A stretch of DNA of 24,854 nucleotides from a virus, in the IMG/VR virus record IMGVR_UViG_3300008050_000297, positions 1 through 24,854 of that record; one strand, 5' to 3'. Positions 8,603-17,996 of the stretch are shown one piece after another. Both the position numbers and the translations under genes were made by a program. Within the stretch, counting starts at the first letter, position 1. Each line of letters begins with the position of its first letter. The notes under the pieces were generated by a model. The model saw only the letters and a list, made by a program, of their open reading frames with translations. It had not been told where the DNA came from and did no database searches.

Positions 8603-8696
8603 CACCATTGGGTAGCTACCGCTTTGACTCAAACTGAAATAGATATATTGGAATCCTAAATGGATGCGCTGATAGTGGCAATGTAAAGGACAAATA

Positions 8697-9521
8697 ATGA
8701 GCTTAACAGTACTAAAAGTAGTGCAGGACATGCTATCTGACATGGATAGTGATAGTGTCAACAGCATAGGAGACACACAGGAAGCCTATCAGGTTGCAAC
8801 TGCGCTAGAAAGAGTGTATAATCAGAGTATAAGTGATTATGACTTTATGCATATACAAACTGGATATCAACTACAAGGGCTAGCAGATACGAGCATCCCT
8901 ACACAGATGAAATGTCCACACAATACACAGACCATACTAGAAGTTAGATATGATATACGGGCGAACGGAGCTACTGCCCCATCTTTAACACGTATACCTT
9001 ACGTACCTCCTAGTGAGTTCTTTGATATAACGGCTAACCTAGATACAACAGAAACTAATGTAGTAGCTGTGACTTTACCGGGAGGTACAGTAGTTGGCAT
9101 ACGAAACGATAGAGCACCTAAGTACTGGACTACCTTTGACCAAGAGACCCTTATCTTTGATGCCTATGACTCAGAAGTAGACACTACCATGATGGCAAGT
9201 AAGTCATGGGTGTTTGGTGCAGTGAGTAACAGCCTAGTCTTAGCAGACACCACTGTCATCAGTGTTCCAAAGGAGCTAGAAGACTTTATACTTACGCAGA
9301 CAGCAGAGCTTTGCTTTGGTCTGTGGAAGGGCAGTACCCCCGGAATCGTAATTGAAAGAGCACGCAAGTCTAGGCTCAGACTGAAACGATTGAAGGACAG
9401 ACAGAGAAGCCAAGGTGACACTGGCCCAGACTATGGGCGCAAGGGGCCAAAGCCAAGCAAACGAGGAGCCGAAGGTGTTGACTCCAAGACAAGCAGACCA
9501 TTGCCTGATTATATAACATAG
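8697..9521 (+). CDS. Tail tubular protein A-like head-tail adaptor
   Basis: A 274-residue protein placed where T7-type phages have gp11, the dodecameric adaptor that docks the tail on the portal. The opening VVQDMLSDMDSDSVNSIGDT, then EAYQVATALERVYNQSISDYDF, is the helix-rich start typical of this family. The centre is beta-rich (IRANGATAPSLTRIPYVPPS, SEFFDI) and the second helical block is ISVPKELEDFILTQTAELCF. The C-terminal 55 residues are strongly basic and probably flexible (RARKSRLRLKRLKDRQRSQ and a G/P/K tail), making it longer than T7 gp11 (196). AAAGGA sits 6 bases before ATG. The start follows a 94-base gap after the preceding TAG. Confidence 0.82.
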   Translation: MSLTVLKVVQDMLSDMDSDSVNSIGDTQEAYQVATALERVYNQSISDYDFMHIQTGYQLQGLADTSIPTQMKCPHNTQTILEVRYDIRANGATAPSLTRIPYVPPSEFFDITANLDTTETNVVAVTLPGGTVVGIRNDRAPKYWTTFDQETLIFDAYDSEVDTTMMASKSWVFGAVSNSLVLADTTVISVPKELEDFILTQTAELCFGLWKGSTPGIVIERARKSRLRLKRLKDRQRSQGDTGPDYGRKGPKPSKRGAEGVDSKTSRPLPDYIT

Positions 9522-9534
9522 GAGTTGAATCAGT

Positions 9535-9921
9535 ATGACCATTATTGATAGTGCAGAAGCGATAGCAGCACAGCAAGACCCGCAAGGAAAAGTGTGGAAG
9601 GTAGTGCCACATCCACCAACGAATCTATACCACTTCGTTATAGTCAAAGAAGATGGTGAGTTACGCAGACCACAGAGTATACCTACCTCACTTTCTGGAT
9701 TATTCACCAATATAAATAGAGCCACAGCAGCACTCAACGCACATTTACAAGCTGTGTGGAAACACTCAGATGCAAAAGCAGCTAAAGCAGAGCTACGAGC
9801 CAAGAACACTCAGATACAAGAAGAGCGTGAGAAACTTGCGAAAGATGCAGCAAAGATAGAGGCTGTAACTTCCAAGGTTGAAGGCTCAAAGAAGAAACCA
9901 AAGGAAACTAAAGCAGCCTAA
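9535..9921 (+). CDS. Small protein with C-terminal coiled coil between the two tail genes, function unknown
   Basis: A 128-residue protein without a family I can name. The first half looks folded (VWKVVPHPPTNLYHFVIVKE, then LSGLFTNINRATAALNAHL). The second half, from about residue 80, is a charged helix (AELRAKNTQIQEEREKLAKD) running into a Lys-rich tail that ends KETKAA. AGGAG precedes ATG by 10 bases, and TAATG links its stop to the tubular B gene start, so the two are almost certainly co-translated. A tail chaperone or minor structural role fits the position, but the sequence alone gives no proof. Confidence 0.78.
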   Translation: MTIIDSAEAIAAQQDPQGKVWKVVPHPPTNLYHFVIVKEDGELRRPQSIPTSLSGLFTNINRATAALNAHLQAVWKHSDAKAAKAELRAKNTQIQEEREKLAKDAAKIEAVTSKVEGSKKKPKETKAA

Positions 9922-12467
9922 TGTCAACTAGAGTGCCAGCAGATAAGACCTACTTCACCTTTAACAAGGGACTATTCACAGAAGCCTCTGAGTTGACGTA
10001 TCCTGATGAGGTCTCCTTGGATGAGGAGAACTATGAGTTGCTGGTCGATGGCTCACGTAGGCGTAGGCGAGGGCTTAACAAAGAAATTACTGGAGTAGAA
10101 CACACACTCACAGATGCAGTGGCAAGCACTGACCAAGTAACGACCTACAAGTGGCGCAATGTAGCCCGTAATCCTGCTATAATATTCCTAGTTGTACAGG
10201 TGGGATATAGTCTACATCTATACAGAGATGGGGATGTAGTCAGTGCAGGCAAGGTTGCCGAGATTATAGACTTAGGTGGGTACTCAACTACAGGAAGCTC
10301 CGATGGGGTCAGTGACCACAAGATGAGCATTACATCAGGTAGAGGACACTTGTTTGTGAGTGGCAAGCATCTACCACCCATATACATACAATATGATGAA
10401 GCCACTGCTTCCTTCACTCCTACTATAATTGAGCTACAAGTTCGTGAGTTTGAGGATGTAGTTGATGGTATAGCAATGGATGCCACTCCCGGTGACACTG
10501 AAATACCTAATTCTCATAGATGGAACCTAACCAATAGAGGTTGGACATTTGATACAGATGCAGCTAAGGCAGTTTCGGGGACTTATGTAGGAACCGCCAA
10601 TGACTACATGAACGACCAAGGACATTGGCCTTCCAAGAACCAACTGCCTAGTTATGGCTTTGAGACAATAGACCATTCAGCCGGAGACCAGACAGAAACA
10701 AGAGGGTGGTTTGATCTAGGAGCAGTAGACAAGAAGTGGAACTCATCTAAGTTAGCATCTCAAATCTTTGGGTTAGCGAGTGCTCCTAAAGGCTCTTTAA
10801 TAGTAAACCCCTTTGACACTACACAGGCTATAGCACCTAACAGCGGTATAACTATACCAATAGAAACGTGGGAAGTAGACCCAGCACAGGACAAGACAGC
10901 CACACCTTGGATAGTTAAGGTGACTACGTCTGCTCCACACGGCTTCACAACGGGAGCAACGAATAGTGAATTTTGCCACATAACAGGCAACCTACATAAG
11001 TATAAGTTTTCTGGCAAACCCAGTGGGTCTTATAGTGGGTATGTAACAGAGAGCCTAGGCTCAGACAACGAAAACCCTGAGCGTGGTAGCGGCACATGGA
11101 TTTCACTTGAAGTTCAGAATGGCCCACTAGGAGCAGGGCTAGAGCCTATCACTACCACTGAGTTTTGGATAGAAGACCCCAAACTATATTATACCCAATA
11201 TTGGCATAGTTGGAATAATCAGTACATCACATTAGGTAGCGTCCACACTAAGATTGAAGAGAATGATGCTGGTGTAGTGACTGATATAAGACCCTCTACC
11301 ATAGAGTTCTATGCAGGTCGTATGTTCTATTCAGGTGTTAATACGGATAGATGGGCAGACGGTATATTCTTTTCTAAAGTTGCCACAAACGCCACCGACT
11401 ATGGGCACTGCTTACAAGCAGCAGACCCTACCCATCCTCTGCTTAATTCACTAGTAGCAGACGATGGTGGGTACATACAGATACCCGGAGTGGGAGAGAT
11501 AACTGCGCTGCAAACATTTGAGAATAGCCTACTGGTCTTTGGTAACACAGGGGTGTGGGAGATTAGAGGCTCAAACTACTTTGCTGCTGATGATATTATA
11601 GTGCGTAAGATATCGGATGTGGAGGGAATTAGCTCTGCGGGTGTAGTTCTCACAGATGACTCAGTTTTGTTCACCTCCTACAGAGGTATATACAGCATAC
11701 AGATAGACCCCCGCTCTGGGCAGTTGGTTGTAACAAGTTTAACTGAGAGCAGTATACAATCCTACTGGAACTCTCTGTCCACTTCTCAAATGGCAGCGGC
11801 TGAGGTTATACATGACGAGGTTAAGAAGCGCATTCTAGTTCTGTATAGTACAAATTCAGTGCCCAATCAATTTGATACAATCCTAATCATAGACTTGCGA
11901 CTAGGAGCCTTCTATAAATATACATTTACAACGGACAGTGACTCCTACATACTAGGGGCTATGTCTACTGACTCTTCTACACAAATGGATGAGTATAGGA
12001 AGATCAAGTTCTTTGTGTTGGAGGATTCCACAACTTTATCTGTGGCAGACTTTGGGCAAGAAAGGGTGTGGGCAGATTGGAGTGGAGAGGAGAAGATACC
12101 CTACGTTATCACTGGGTATGATAACCTAGGAGATTTCCAGAGAGTGAGACATGCTCCTATAATACACACATACCTCAAGAACACTGAGGTGACACCGGGA
12201 GATAGCTCCACTCTAATGCAAGCCCACTGGAACTGGACTAGTGACACTATGGCAGGTAAGTGGAGTCCAGTTCAACAGATATTCAGACTATCACGAATGT
12301 TTATACCTACAACTGAAACAGACTTAGGGGCGTATCCAGTTATACATGCACGGTCTAAGATTAGAGGTAATGGCAAAGCCCTAAGTATGAAGTTCTATGG
12401 TGAGGAAGGGAAGGACTCTCACATCTTAGGTTGGGCAATACATTACCAAGGCAATTCGGAGGTCTGA
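9921..12467 (+). CDS. Tail tubular protein B-like (tail nozzle)
   Basis: An 848-residue protein corresponding in place and size to T7 gp12 (about 794), which forms the hexameric nozzle and holds the fibres. The N-terminus, TYFTFNKGLFTEASELTYPD, and the nearby NYELLVDGSRRRRRGLNKE, are the hallmark start of this family. Further conserved blocks are PSTIEFYAGRMFYSG, EITALQTFENSLLVFGNTGV and SVLFTSYRGIYSIQ, which are beta-propeller-like strands. Later comes KKRILVLYSTNS with IIDLRLGAFYKY. The gene shares one base with the preceding stop (TAATG), and its own stop overlaps the next ATG. It is the most confidently placed tail gene here. Confidence 0.88.
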   Translation: MSTRVPADKTYFTFNKGLFTEASELTYPDEVSLDEENYELLVDGSRRRRRGLNKEITGVEHTLTDAVASTDQVTTYKWRNVARNPAIIFLVVQVGYSLHLYRDGDVVSAGKVAEIIDLGGYSTTGSSDGVSDHKMSITSGRGHLFVSGKHLPPIYIQYDEATASFTPTIIELQVREFEDVVDGIAMDATPGDTEIPNSHRWNLTNRGWTFDTDAAKAVSGTYVGTANDYMNDQGHWPSKNQLPSYGFETIDHSAGDQTETRGWFDLGAVDKKWNSSKLASQIFGLASAPKGSLIVNPFDTTQAIAPNSGITIPIETWEVDPAQDKTATPWIVKVTTSAPHGFTTGATNSEFCHITGNLHKYKFSGKPSGSYSGYVTESLGSDNENPERGSGTWISLEVQNGPLGAGLEPITTTEFWIEDPKLYYTQYWHSWNNQYITLGSVHTKIEENDAGVVTDIRPSTIEFYAGRMFYSGVNTDRWADGIFFSKVATNATDYGHCLQAADPTHPLLNSLVADDGGYIQIPGVGEITALQTFENSLLVFGNTGVWEIRGSNYFAADDIIVRKISDVEGISSAGVVLTDDSVLFTSYRGIYSIQIDPRSGQLVVTSLTESSIQSYWNSLSTSQMAAAEVIHDEVKKRILVLYSTNSVPNQFDTILIIDLRLGAFYKYTFTTDSDSYILGAMSTDSSTQMDEYRKIKFFVLEDSTTLSVADFGQERVWADWSGEEKIPYVITGYDNLGDFQRVRHAPIIHTYLKNTEVTPGDSSTLMQAHWNWTSDTMAGKWSPVQQIFRLSRMFIPTTETDLGAYPVIHARSKIRGNGKALSMKFYGEEGKDSHILGWAIHYQGNSEV

Positions 12468-13141
12468 TGGGCATTACAGGCAGAACAGCAGCTAAAAAAG
12501 CTAGGCGTATAGCAACGTATCTCAAGAAGGTTGATGACTATCAACGGCAAGCGGCAGCCCTAAGGCAAGCACGGGCAGCATATTCAGGTGTAAACGCTGC
12601 CACACACACTATCACAGGGTTGGGCACAGAGTCTAGTGGACAGCAAGGTGTACTTGCATCTATTAATACACAGGCCGGATACAATCTAACTATGGCTAGG
12701 CATACAGGACAACAGTATGACAAGATGCTTAGCCATCAGCGTAGAGCTAAGAAAGCTGCTAGTAAGTTCGGCCTAGCTGTGAAGGCAGTCGCAGTAGCGG
12801 CTGCTGTGTGGACGGCTGGTACATCGTTGGCAGCAGCTAATGTAGCAGCTGGTGCAGGAGCTGGTGCAGCAGCTGGTGCAGGAGCTGGTGCAGCAGCTAG
12901 TGCAGGAGCTGGTGCAGCTTTAACTACGGGGCAGCAATTGAGTCTGTTTGCTAGTTCTTTTTCTGATACTTTTGCTATTGCTAATACGGTAGGGGGGGTT
13001 GCTACAGGAGCTATGTCAGGGCAAGTTGGAGACGAAAACATAGCCACACAGGGATACGCTGCTGGCTATAGACCTTACAGGGATTATATACAAGGCTCAA
13101 ACTTATTAGATCAACATGTTAGAAACAGAAACAGCGTATAG
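12467..13141 (+). CDS. Small internal virion protein (T7 gp14-like candidate) with Gly/Ala hydrophobic repeat
   Basis: A 224-residue protein that probably rides in the capsid core and is ejected to form part of an envelope channel, by analogy with T7 gp14 (196). An in-frame ATG exists at 12431, but ATG at 12467 is preferred: GGAGG at 12458-12462 precedes it and it overlaps the tubular B stop by one base. Residues about 1-50 are basic and helical (AAKKARRIATYLKKVDDYQR). From about residue 102 a hydrophobic run (GLAVKAVAVAAAVWTAGT) merges into an Ala/Gly block with a DNA repeat and a further hydrophobic stretch (SLFASSFSDTFAIANTVGGV). The tail is short and polar. Function is inferred from order and membrane-like sequence. 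Confidence 0.75.
   Translation: MGITGRTAAKKARRIATYLKKVDDYQRQAAALRQARAAYSGVNAATHTITGLGTESSGQQGVLASINTQAGYNLTMARHTGQQYDKMLSHQRRAKKAASKFGLAVKAVAVAAAVWTAGTSLAAANVAAGAGAGAAAGAGAGAAASAGAGAALTTGQQLSLFASSFSDTFAIANTVGGVATGAMSGQVGDENIATQGYAAGYRPYRDYIQGSNLLDQHVRNRNSV
12842..12913 (+). repeat. Three tandem 24-bp units coding Gly/Ala octapeptides
   Basis: Three head-to-tail, nearly identical 24-base units lie in frame inside the small internal virion protein. They encode VAAGAGAG, AAAGAGAG and AAASAGAG, and the units differ only at the first codon (GTA versus GCA) and by one GGT-to-AGT change. The block extends the hydrophobic segment of the protein, so copy number would set its length. Confidence 0.85.
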
Positions 13142-16100
13142 GTCACTAATGCAAGAACAAATAAAATTAGTACGAGAAGAGCCACAGGTTCAGGACACCA
13201 TCCGTCCTAATGAACGCACAGCCACTAGTTTTGCTATGGCAGTATCTAGTGCCTTGGGAATGCCTGAACAAGAGGGGCAGATACGAGACCTGTACATGGC
13301 AACAGGGTCTCAAGGTAAGTGGGAACAGGCTAAACACCTGTACAACCAGCTAAGCAACGAAACTGCTAGGCAACAGGTTGTTAAGAATGTAATAACCAAG
13401 GCTCAGATTATGGGACTAGACCCCGCTGCTACGCTACAGGGTGGTGAAGTCCTCAAAGAGGAGGCCGCAGTAGCTAGGCACAACTTAGAGCTAACTAAAG
13501 CGTCCCCTGAAGCCTCAGCCTATGTCCATTCTCTCTTGACAACCCCAAGGGAACCTGCCATAGATGACGAAGACCAAGAACAACGGGAAAAGTGGCCTAA
13601 AGAAGCGCACTTGGAACGTCACTATGCTGAAGCAGAGGAACGAGAAGCAGAAATACAGGCTATTCTAGCAGAGAAAGCTAGTGATGGCTTTGCGGCAGGG
13701 TCATGGATGGAGGCGGGGGCAGGTATGCTTGGCTACTTTACCCCTATTGAGACAGCATTGGCTAATGAAGTTTACTTTAGGATGAGAGACCTCTTTGAGA
13801 ACTACCATCCTGCCCTGACGGGTCAAATAACCTCTACTATGGAAGAGTACTATGGTATGCTACCCCCAGCAGAACAGCGGGTGTTTGAGGAACGGTTGAT
13901 ACAGACCATCCAAGACTCCCCCACAGGGTTCTTTGACTTCATTAACCAAGGTCTCTTCGATCAGATTGTTAACCCAGAGAGTAGGCTAGGTGCTACAGAG
14001 GAGAATGAATTCAATCATATCCTATCAAACGTAGGTAGCGTCTTTGACATTTTTATGCTTGGTGGTTTTTTTAAGTTTATTAAGGCGGGGTTGCGAAGTT
14101 CCGCTACTCCCGCAGCTAAAATCACTTTACAGGTAGACAAAGAGACTGCAACGAACCAGTTGGCTGAGATTGTAGCTGACCCTACCTCTCCTATTGCTAC
14201 AGGGTGGGGAGTGTCTCGTGAACAAGTGGTCCGTACACAACTACCCGGCTATGGTAAGATGGATGATATCATAGAGGACGTACCAGAGGAGTTGCTAGAG
14301 GAGGCAGAACGTATTGCCATCTTAAGGGAGCAAACAGGAGAGCTGCTAGACCGCACCCGTGGTGCAGCTCTAACTCCAGTTGACCGTATAAACGCTGTGG
14401 AACGAGAAGCTAGGCAGATAGAACAGGCGCAAGGTGGTAAACTCCGTGTTGGCATGTCTCGCATTACTATGCATGAAGGTGGACATGGTGTACGATACAC
14501 CGCTGTGTTAGGTAAGAATGAGAAGTATGGCTTTAGGTCTGAAAGAACTGCCTTTGAAGAGGCCGAAGACCTGATAGCACAGGGCTTTAGGGTTCGGATT
14601 AAGATATCAGACAACAAACAACTACACGGCTACCTCACAGGAGAGGAAGCTATGGAGGATTTAGCCCTAATACGACAAGCTAACTCAGGTAGGAAGTCAC
14701 AACGTGGTAACTTCTACGTTGAGTATGACTTTGACTACAAGTTCAGAGCCACGGACAAGGGTCTCTTCGGAGATAACCCCGTTACGTCCCCTGAGTTCCT
14801 TGGTCGTAGTGCTAGAACCTTACAAACACCATCAGCACAGTTCTCTCGTGAGGTGTATGAGCCTTTCCTATTTAACCAGAATGCAGAGCAAGCCCTCACA
14901 TCCAAACTAGATAGTATTGTAGCTCCCATTTTCCGTATGAGCAATAGCTCTAGGCGCACGATTGATGACATGTACTCCTATACGGAAGACTTTGCCCGTA
15001 AGAATGGCCGAGCACCTACCCAAAGTGACTATACCCGTTCATTCCCAGATGCAGGGCCAGATGAGTTTAAGGGTATATTCCTTGCACGTAAGTATTACGA
15101 CACAATCTATGACATACAGAACGAAAGGTTATATAGAGACTGGAATGGGCGCGGGTTTGTCACAATACGAGACAAGACAGGCTCAACAGCCTATCATGGC
15201 AAACCTCTTAACAATGCAGAGTTGGGACAGAAGTACGAAGGTGGATTACTTAGCGTCTTAGAGCCTTCAACAGGCAAGATTCTACGTTTAAGCCGGAAAG
15301 AAGTGGACGAGTTGTATACAAGTAGAGGTTCAATCCTAGAGACTGAGCTGCCTATTACAGTAGACAAGAACACACGGTCAACTCTAGTCCTTAGTGACCC
15401 CAATCAGAAAGCTTGGGAGTTAACACCTTTAAGTCAGTATCCTCTTAAGTACATCGAGGGGTACTTTCCCCGTGTGTACCAAGATAAGTACTTTATCCGC
15501 AAGGTTATGCCTAATGCCATAGTGAACGGTGCAGTTAAACAGCACACACAGGTGGTATCAGTGGCAGGTACTAGGGAAGAGGCTGAGAAGTTTGCACGTA
15601 GGATGAAAGAGCAGGATAGTGCTAACGATTATGTCATAGCTGACCAGAACATGACAGTTAAAGACCGGGTAGCGGCTGATCTAGAGCAGCTACAGGTAGA
15701 GGGAAGGTTGTTCTTTGATGAACGGCAGCAGAAACAGCTATATAATGTGCAGCGTAACAAGGCCGATATAGTCTCTCCCACCAATATGATGCAAAGAACC
15801 TCTCGTATGGTGGCTAGACAGGTGTCTATGGAGGACTTGGTAAAGGAATACAAGACAGGGTGGGATGCAATGTATGGGGACATGGTTCCCGGCATTGACC
15901 GTACCCGTAGCTCCGGTGTTCGTGGTGCTCTCAACAACATTATAGAGAGTGGCACTAAGGAAGAGAAGGCGCGAGCTGTTAAAGCTCACCAGATGTGGGA
16001 TTACATCTCGTTGATGGAAGGTAACATAGCAGGTAGTTCCCAATGGTTCCGACAACGGGCAGTTGTCTCAGCAGAGTGGCTGCACGAGAAGCTTAGCAAG

Positions 16101-17996
16101 GTTCCCGGTGTGTCAAGAGTAACTACTTGGGGCAACCGTAACGCATCTAAGATCAGTCCCATTGAGAACATGAAACACCTAGCCTTTATTGACTTCATTG
16201 TCACTAGACCTTTTAGGCAGCTACTCTTACAGGGTGCTCAACACTTCTTCTTAGGCGCGTTAGACCCTCTATACATGGGCAAGTGGCAAACGGACTCATT
16301 CCTCCTATTACAGGGACAGAAGAAACAGGCAGCATATCTCGCTGGTGGTCGAAAGGTGTCCAAGAAAATGGCACAACGTAATGCTAAGCTGATGGGTGTT
16401 ACCCCTGAAGAGTATGCAATCATGCTTAAGGAGCTTGACTTGGCTGGGAACGTGCAGTCAGTGAATGTACACTCCTTGGCTGGAGATACAGTAGCCCTAC
16501 GTACCACACCAGAGTCTGTGATGGGTGATGTTGTTCAAAAAGTGGGGCGTACCCTTACGGGTGCTCCTGTACGTGCGGGGCTACAGAAGTATGGCTTCGA
16601 CTTAGGTGAGCAGTACAACATAACGGCCTCTTGGTTGATGGCTAAGCGTAGATACATGAAAGAGAACAACATCGAGTCTATAGCTGCTATGACAAAGGAC
16701 GATTGGAGGGCTGTTGCTGTCAAGGGCAGTGACTATGGCATGGCTATGAACCGCGCTAACTCAGCTTCCTTCCAGTACGGCGTTTTTAGCCTACCAACAC
16801 AGTTCTTACAATTTACACACAAGACATTCTTAACGATGTTACGTGGGGGTGTGCCTGTGCCCTTTGCAGACAAAATTCCCGGCATTAAGAATATAGATAA
16901 GGCTATGTCTTCTGCGGGTAACAAGGGTTTCACTAGAGAAGAGGCACGTAAGATTCTAGTAGGACAGGCAGTTCTATTCGGTGGCGCAGGCTTTGGGTTT
17001 AAACCAGAGGTTGAACGGCTCCTGTTAGAGGCTGGCTTTGACCAGTATATAGGCACAGAGGGCGTTGACTTGATAGCAGGTGGCTTGTTAGACTATGCAG
17101 TAGACACAGCCCTACAGAGAGCCTTAGATGACCCAGACTTAGACCTTATGGTAGGTGAGTTCCTTGCTCCGGGTGCTAATATCCTTAATACGATGCGACA
17201 CTTCGTTGAGATGGGAACTGAACTGCCCGTAAGTGAGGCATTCTTTGGAGCCTTTGGCGCAACAGCCACTAGGTTCGGTGAGTCCTTTAAGATGGGCAGA
17301 TTTATCATAAACAATGACCCTGATATGCCAATGCTAGACAAGGTTGGGATATCTATGGACTACATAGCACGAGGTGGTCTATCAGGTTACAACGACTTTG
17401 TCAAGGCACGGTATGCATACAACTCAGGTAAGTGGTTAAGCTCAGATGGCAGAGATTCTGACCTAGAGGCTAAGACTGCTGAGGTGTGGGCTAGGGGCTT
17501 GTTAGGACTACGATCAGAGCACCAGAATACGTCATGGCGACTGTGGGAATCCGCTAAAGATCGTGATACAATGATTAAGGACACTGCTAGGGAGTACGCC
17601 AACCAAACCAACACCTATATTAAGGAGTGGGTAGATGGCAACGACACCCTTGAGGGAATGCGTAACAAGATACTAGGTGCTAAGACTATGCTACAGGTAG
17701 CTTTAGACCCTGAAGATTACACACAGGCTATGGAGGAGTACAATCGTATCCAAGGCTCATATGAAGATCAACGTAGGTCTGCTTCTTACATGATAGCCAA
17801 AGGTATGTCAGAGGGCAAGACTACAGAAGAGTATCTCTTTGACCTAGTTAAGCAGATGCCCGGTACAGATCAAGACCGACAAGCTTTAGAGGTCTTGCTT
17901 AGAGAGCAGATTAGGGACGTAGACTTTGCAAGTGAAGAAACACAAGAATCCTTACAACGACAGATAGATATAATAGAGAGAGCAAGAAATAAATGA
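13116..17996 (+). CDS. Very large internal virion / DNA ejection protein (1626 residues)
   Basis: The largest gene in the window, placed where T7-type phages carry the big ejection proteins (T7 gp16 is 1318). The N-terminal half is charged and helical. A hydrophobic segment, VGSVFDIFMLGGFFKFIKAG, lies at about 307-326, with others near 1226-1250 (FLQFTHKTFLTMLRGGVPVP) and 1269-1290 (ILVGQAVLFGGAGFGF), possible envelope-contact helices. LKYIEGYFPRVYQDKYFI (about 776-793) resembles linkers seen in large phage polyvalent proteins. I see no transglycosylase motif. An HEGGH occurs at 453-457 (see findings). ATG at 13116 overlaps the preceding gene by 26 bases without a good ribosome site; ATG at 13149 follows a weak TAGG by 6 bases and is an equally likely start. 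The stop overlaps the next ATG (ATGA). Confidence 0.8.
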   Translation: MLETETAYRSLMQEQIKLVREEPQVQDTIRPNERTATSFAMAVSSALGMPEQEGQIRDLYMATGSQGKWEQAKHLYNQLSNETARQQVVKNVITKAQIMGLDPAATLQGGEVLKEEAAVARHNLELTKASPEASAYVHSLLTTPREPAIDDEDQEQREKWPKEAHLERHYAEAEEREAEIQAILAEKASDGFAAGSWMEAGAGMLGYFTPIETALANEVYFRMRDLFENYHPALTGQITSTMEEYYGMLPPAEQRVFEERLIQTIQDSPTGFFDFINQGLFDQIVNPESRLGATEENEFNHILSNVGSVFDIFMLGGFFKFIKAGLRSSATPAAKITLQVDKETATNQLAEIVADPTSPIATGWGVSREQVVRTQLPGYGKMDDIIEDVPEELLEEAERIAILREQTGELLDRTRGAALTPVDRINAVEREARQIEQAQGGKLRVGMSRITMHEGGHGVRYTAVLGKNEKYGFRSERTAFEEAEDLIAQGFRVRIKISDNKQLHGYLTGEEAMEDLALIRQANSGRKSQRGNFYVEYDFDYKFRATDKGLFGDNPVTSPEFLGRSARTLQTPSAQFSREVYEPFLFNQNAEQALTSKLDSIVAPIFRMSNSSRRTIDDMYSYTEDFARKNGRAPTQSDYTRSFPDAGPDEFKGIFLARKYYDTIYDIQNERLYRDWNGRGFVTIRDKTGSTAYHGKPLNNAELGQKYEGGLLSVLEPSTGKILRLSRKEVDELYTSRGSILETELPITVDKNTRSTLVLSDPNQKAWELTPLSQYPLKYIEGYFPRVYQDKYFIRKVMPNAIVNGAVKQHTQVVSVAGTREEAEKFARRMKEQDSANDYVIADQNMTVKDRVAADLEQLQVEGRLFFDERQQKQLYNVQRNKADIVSPTNMMQRTSRMVARQVSMEDLVKEYKTGWDAMYGDMVPGIDRTRSSGVRGALNNIIESGTKEEKARAVKAHQMWDYISLMEGNIAGSSQWFRQRAVVSAEWLHEKLSKVPGVSRVTTWGNRNASKISPIENMKHLAFIDFIVTRPFRQLLLQGAQHFFLGALDPLYMGKWQTDSFLLLQGQKKQAAYLAGGRKVSKKMAQRNAKLMGVTPEEYAIMLKELDLAGNVQSVNVHSLAGDTVALRTTPESVMGDVVQKVGRTLTGAPVRAGLQKYGFDLGEQYNITASWLMAKRRYMKENNIESIAAMTKDDWRAVAVKGSDYGMAMNRANSASFQYGVFSLPTQFLQFTHKTFLTMLRGGVPVPFADKIPGIKNIDKAMSSAGNKGFTREEARKILVGQAVLFGGAGFGFKPEVERLLLEAGFDQYIGTEGVDLIAGGLLDYAVDTALQRALDDPDLDLMVGEFLAPGANILNTMRHFVEMGTELPVSEAFFGAFGATATRFGESFKMGRFIINNDPDMPMLDKVGISMDYIARGGLSGYNDFVKARYAYNSGKWLSSDGRDSDLEAKTAEVWARGLLGLRSEHQNTSWRLWESAKDRDTMIKDTAREYANQTNTYIKEWVDGNDTLEGMRNKILGAKTMLQVALDPEDYTQAMEEYNRIQGSYEDQRRSASYMIAKGMSEGKTTEEYLFDLVKQMPGTDQDRQALEVLLREQIRDVDFASEETQESLQRQIDIIERARNK

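Noticed and set aside
8624-8649. TTGACT followed by TATATT resembling a sigma-70 promoter
   Set aside because: The spacer is only 14 bases, too short for a good promoter, and the stretch also reads as the possible extension of the previous protein.
8660-8686. ATG-initiated 8-codon ORF in the gap before the tail adaptor
   Set aside because: Far too short to support as a gene; no ribosome site.
9276-9809. 177-residue minus-strand ORF
   Set aside because: Lies antisense across two well-supported tail genes with no ribosome site; reads as a shadow frame.
12736-13047. Minus-strand ORF rich in Ala/Pro repeats
   Set aside because: It is the antisense image of the Gly/Ala repeat in the internal virion protein gene.
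14066-14072. Run of seven T forming a U-UUU-UUU slippery sequence in the 1626-residue gene
   Set aside because: A -1 slip meets TAA at once, and no downstream structure is evident; a programmed frameshift would only truncate the protein.
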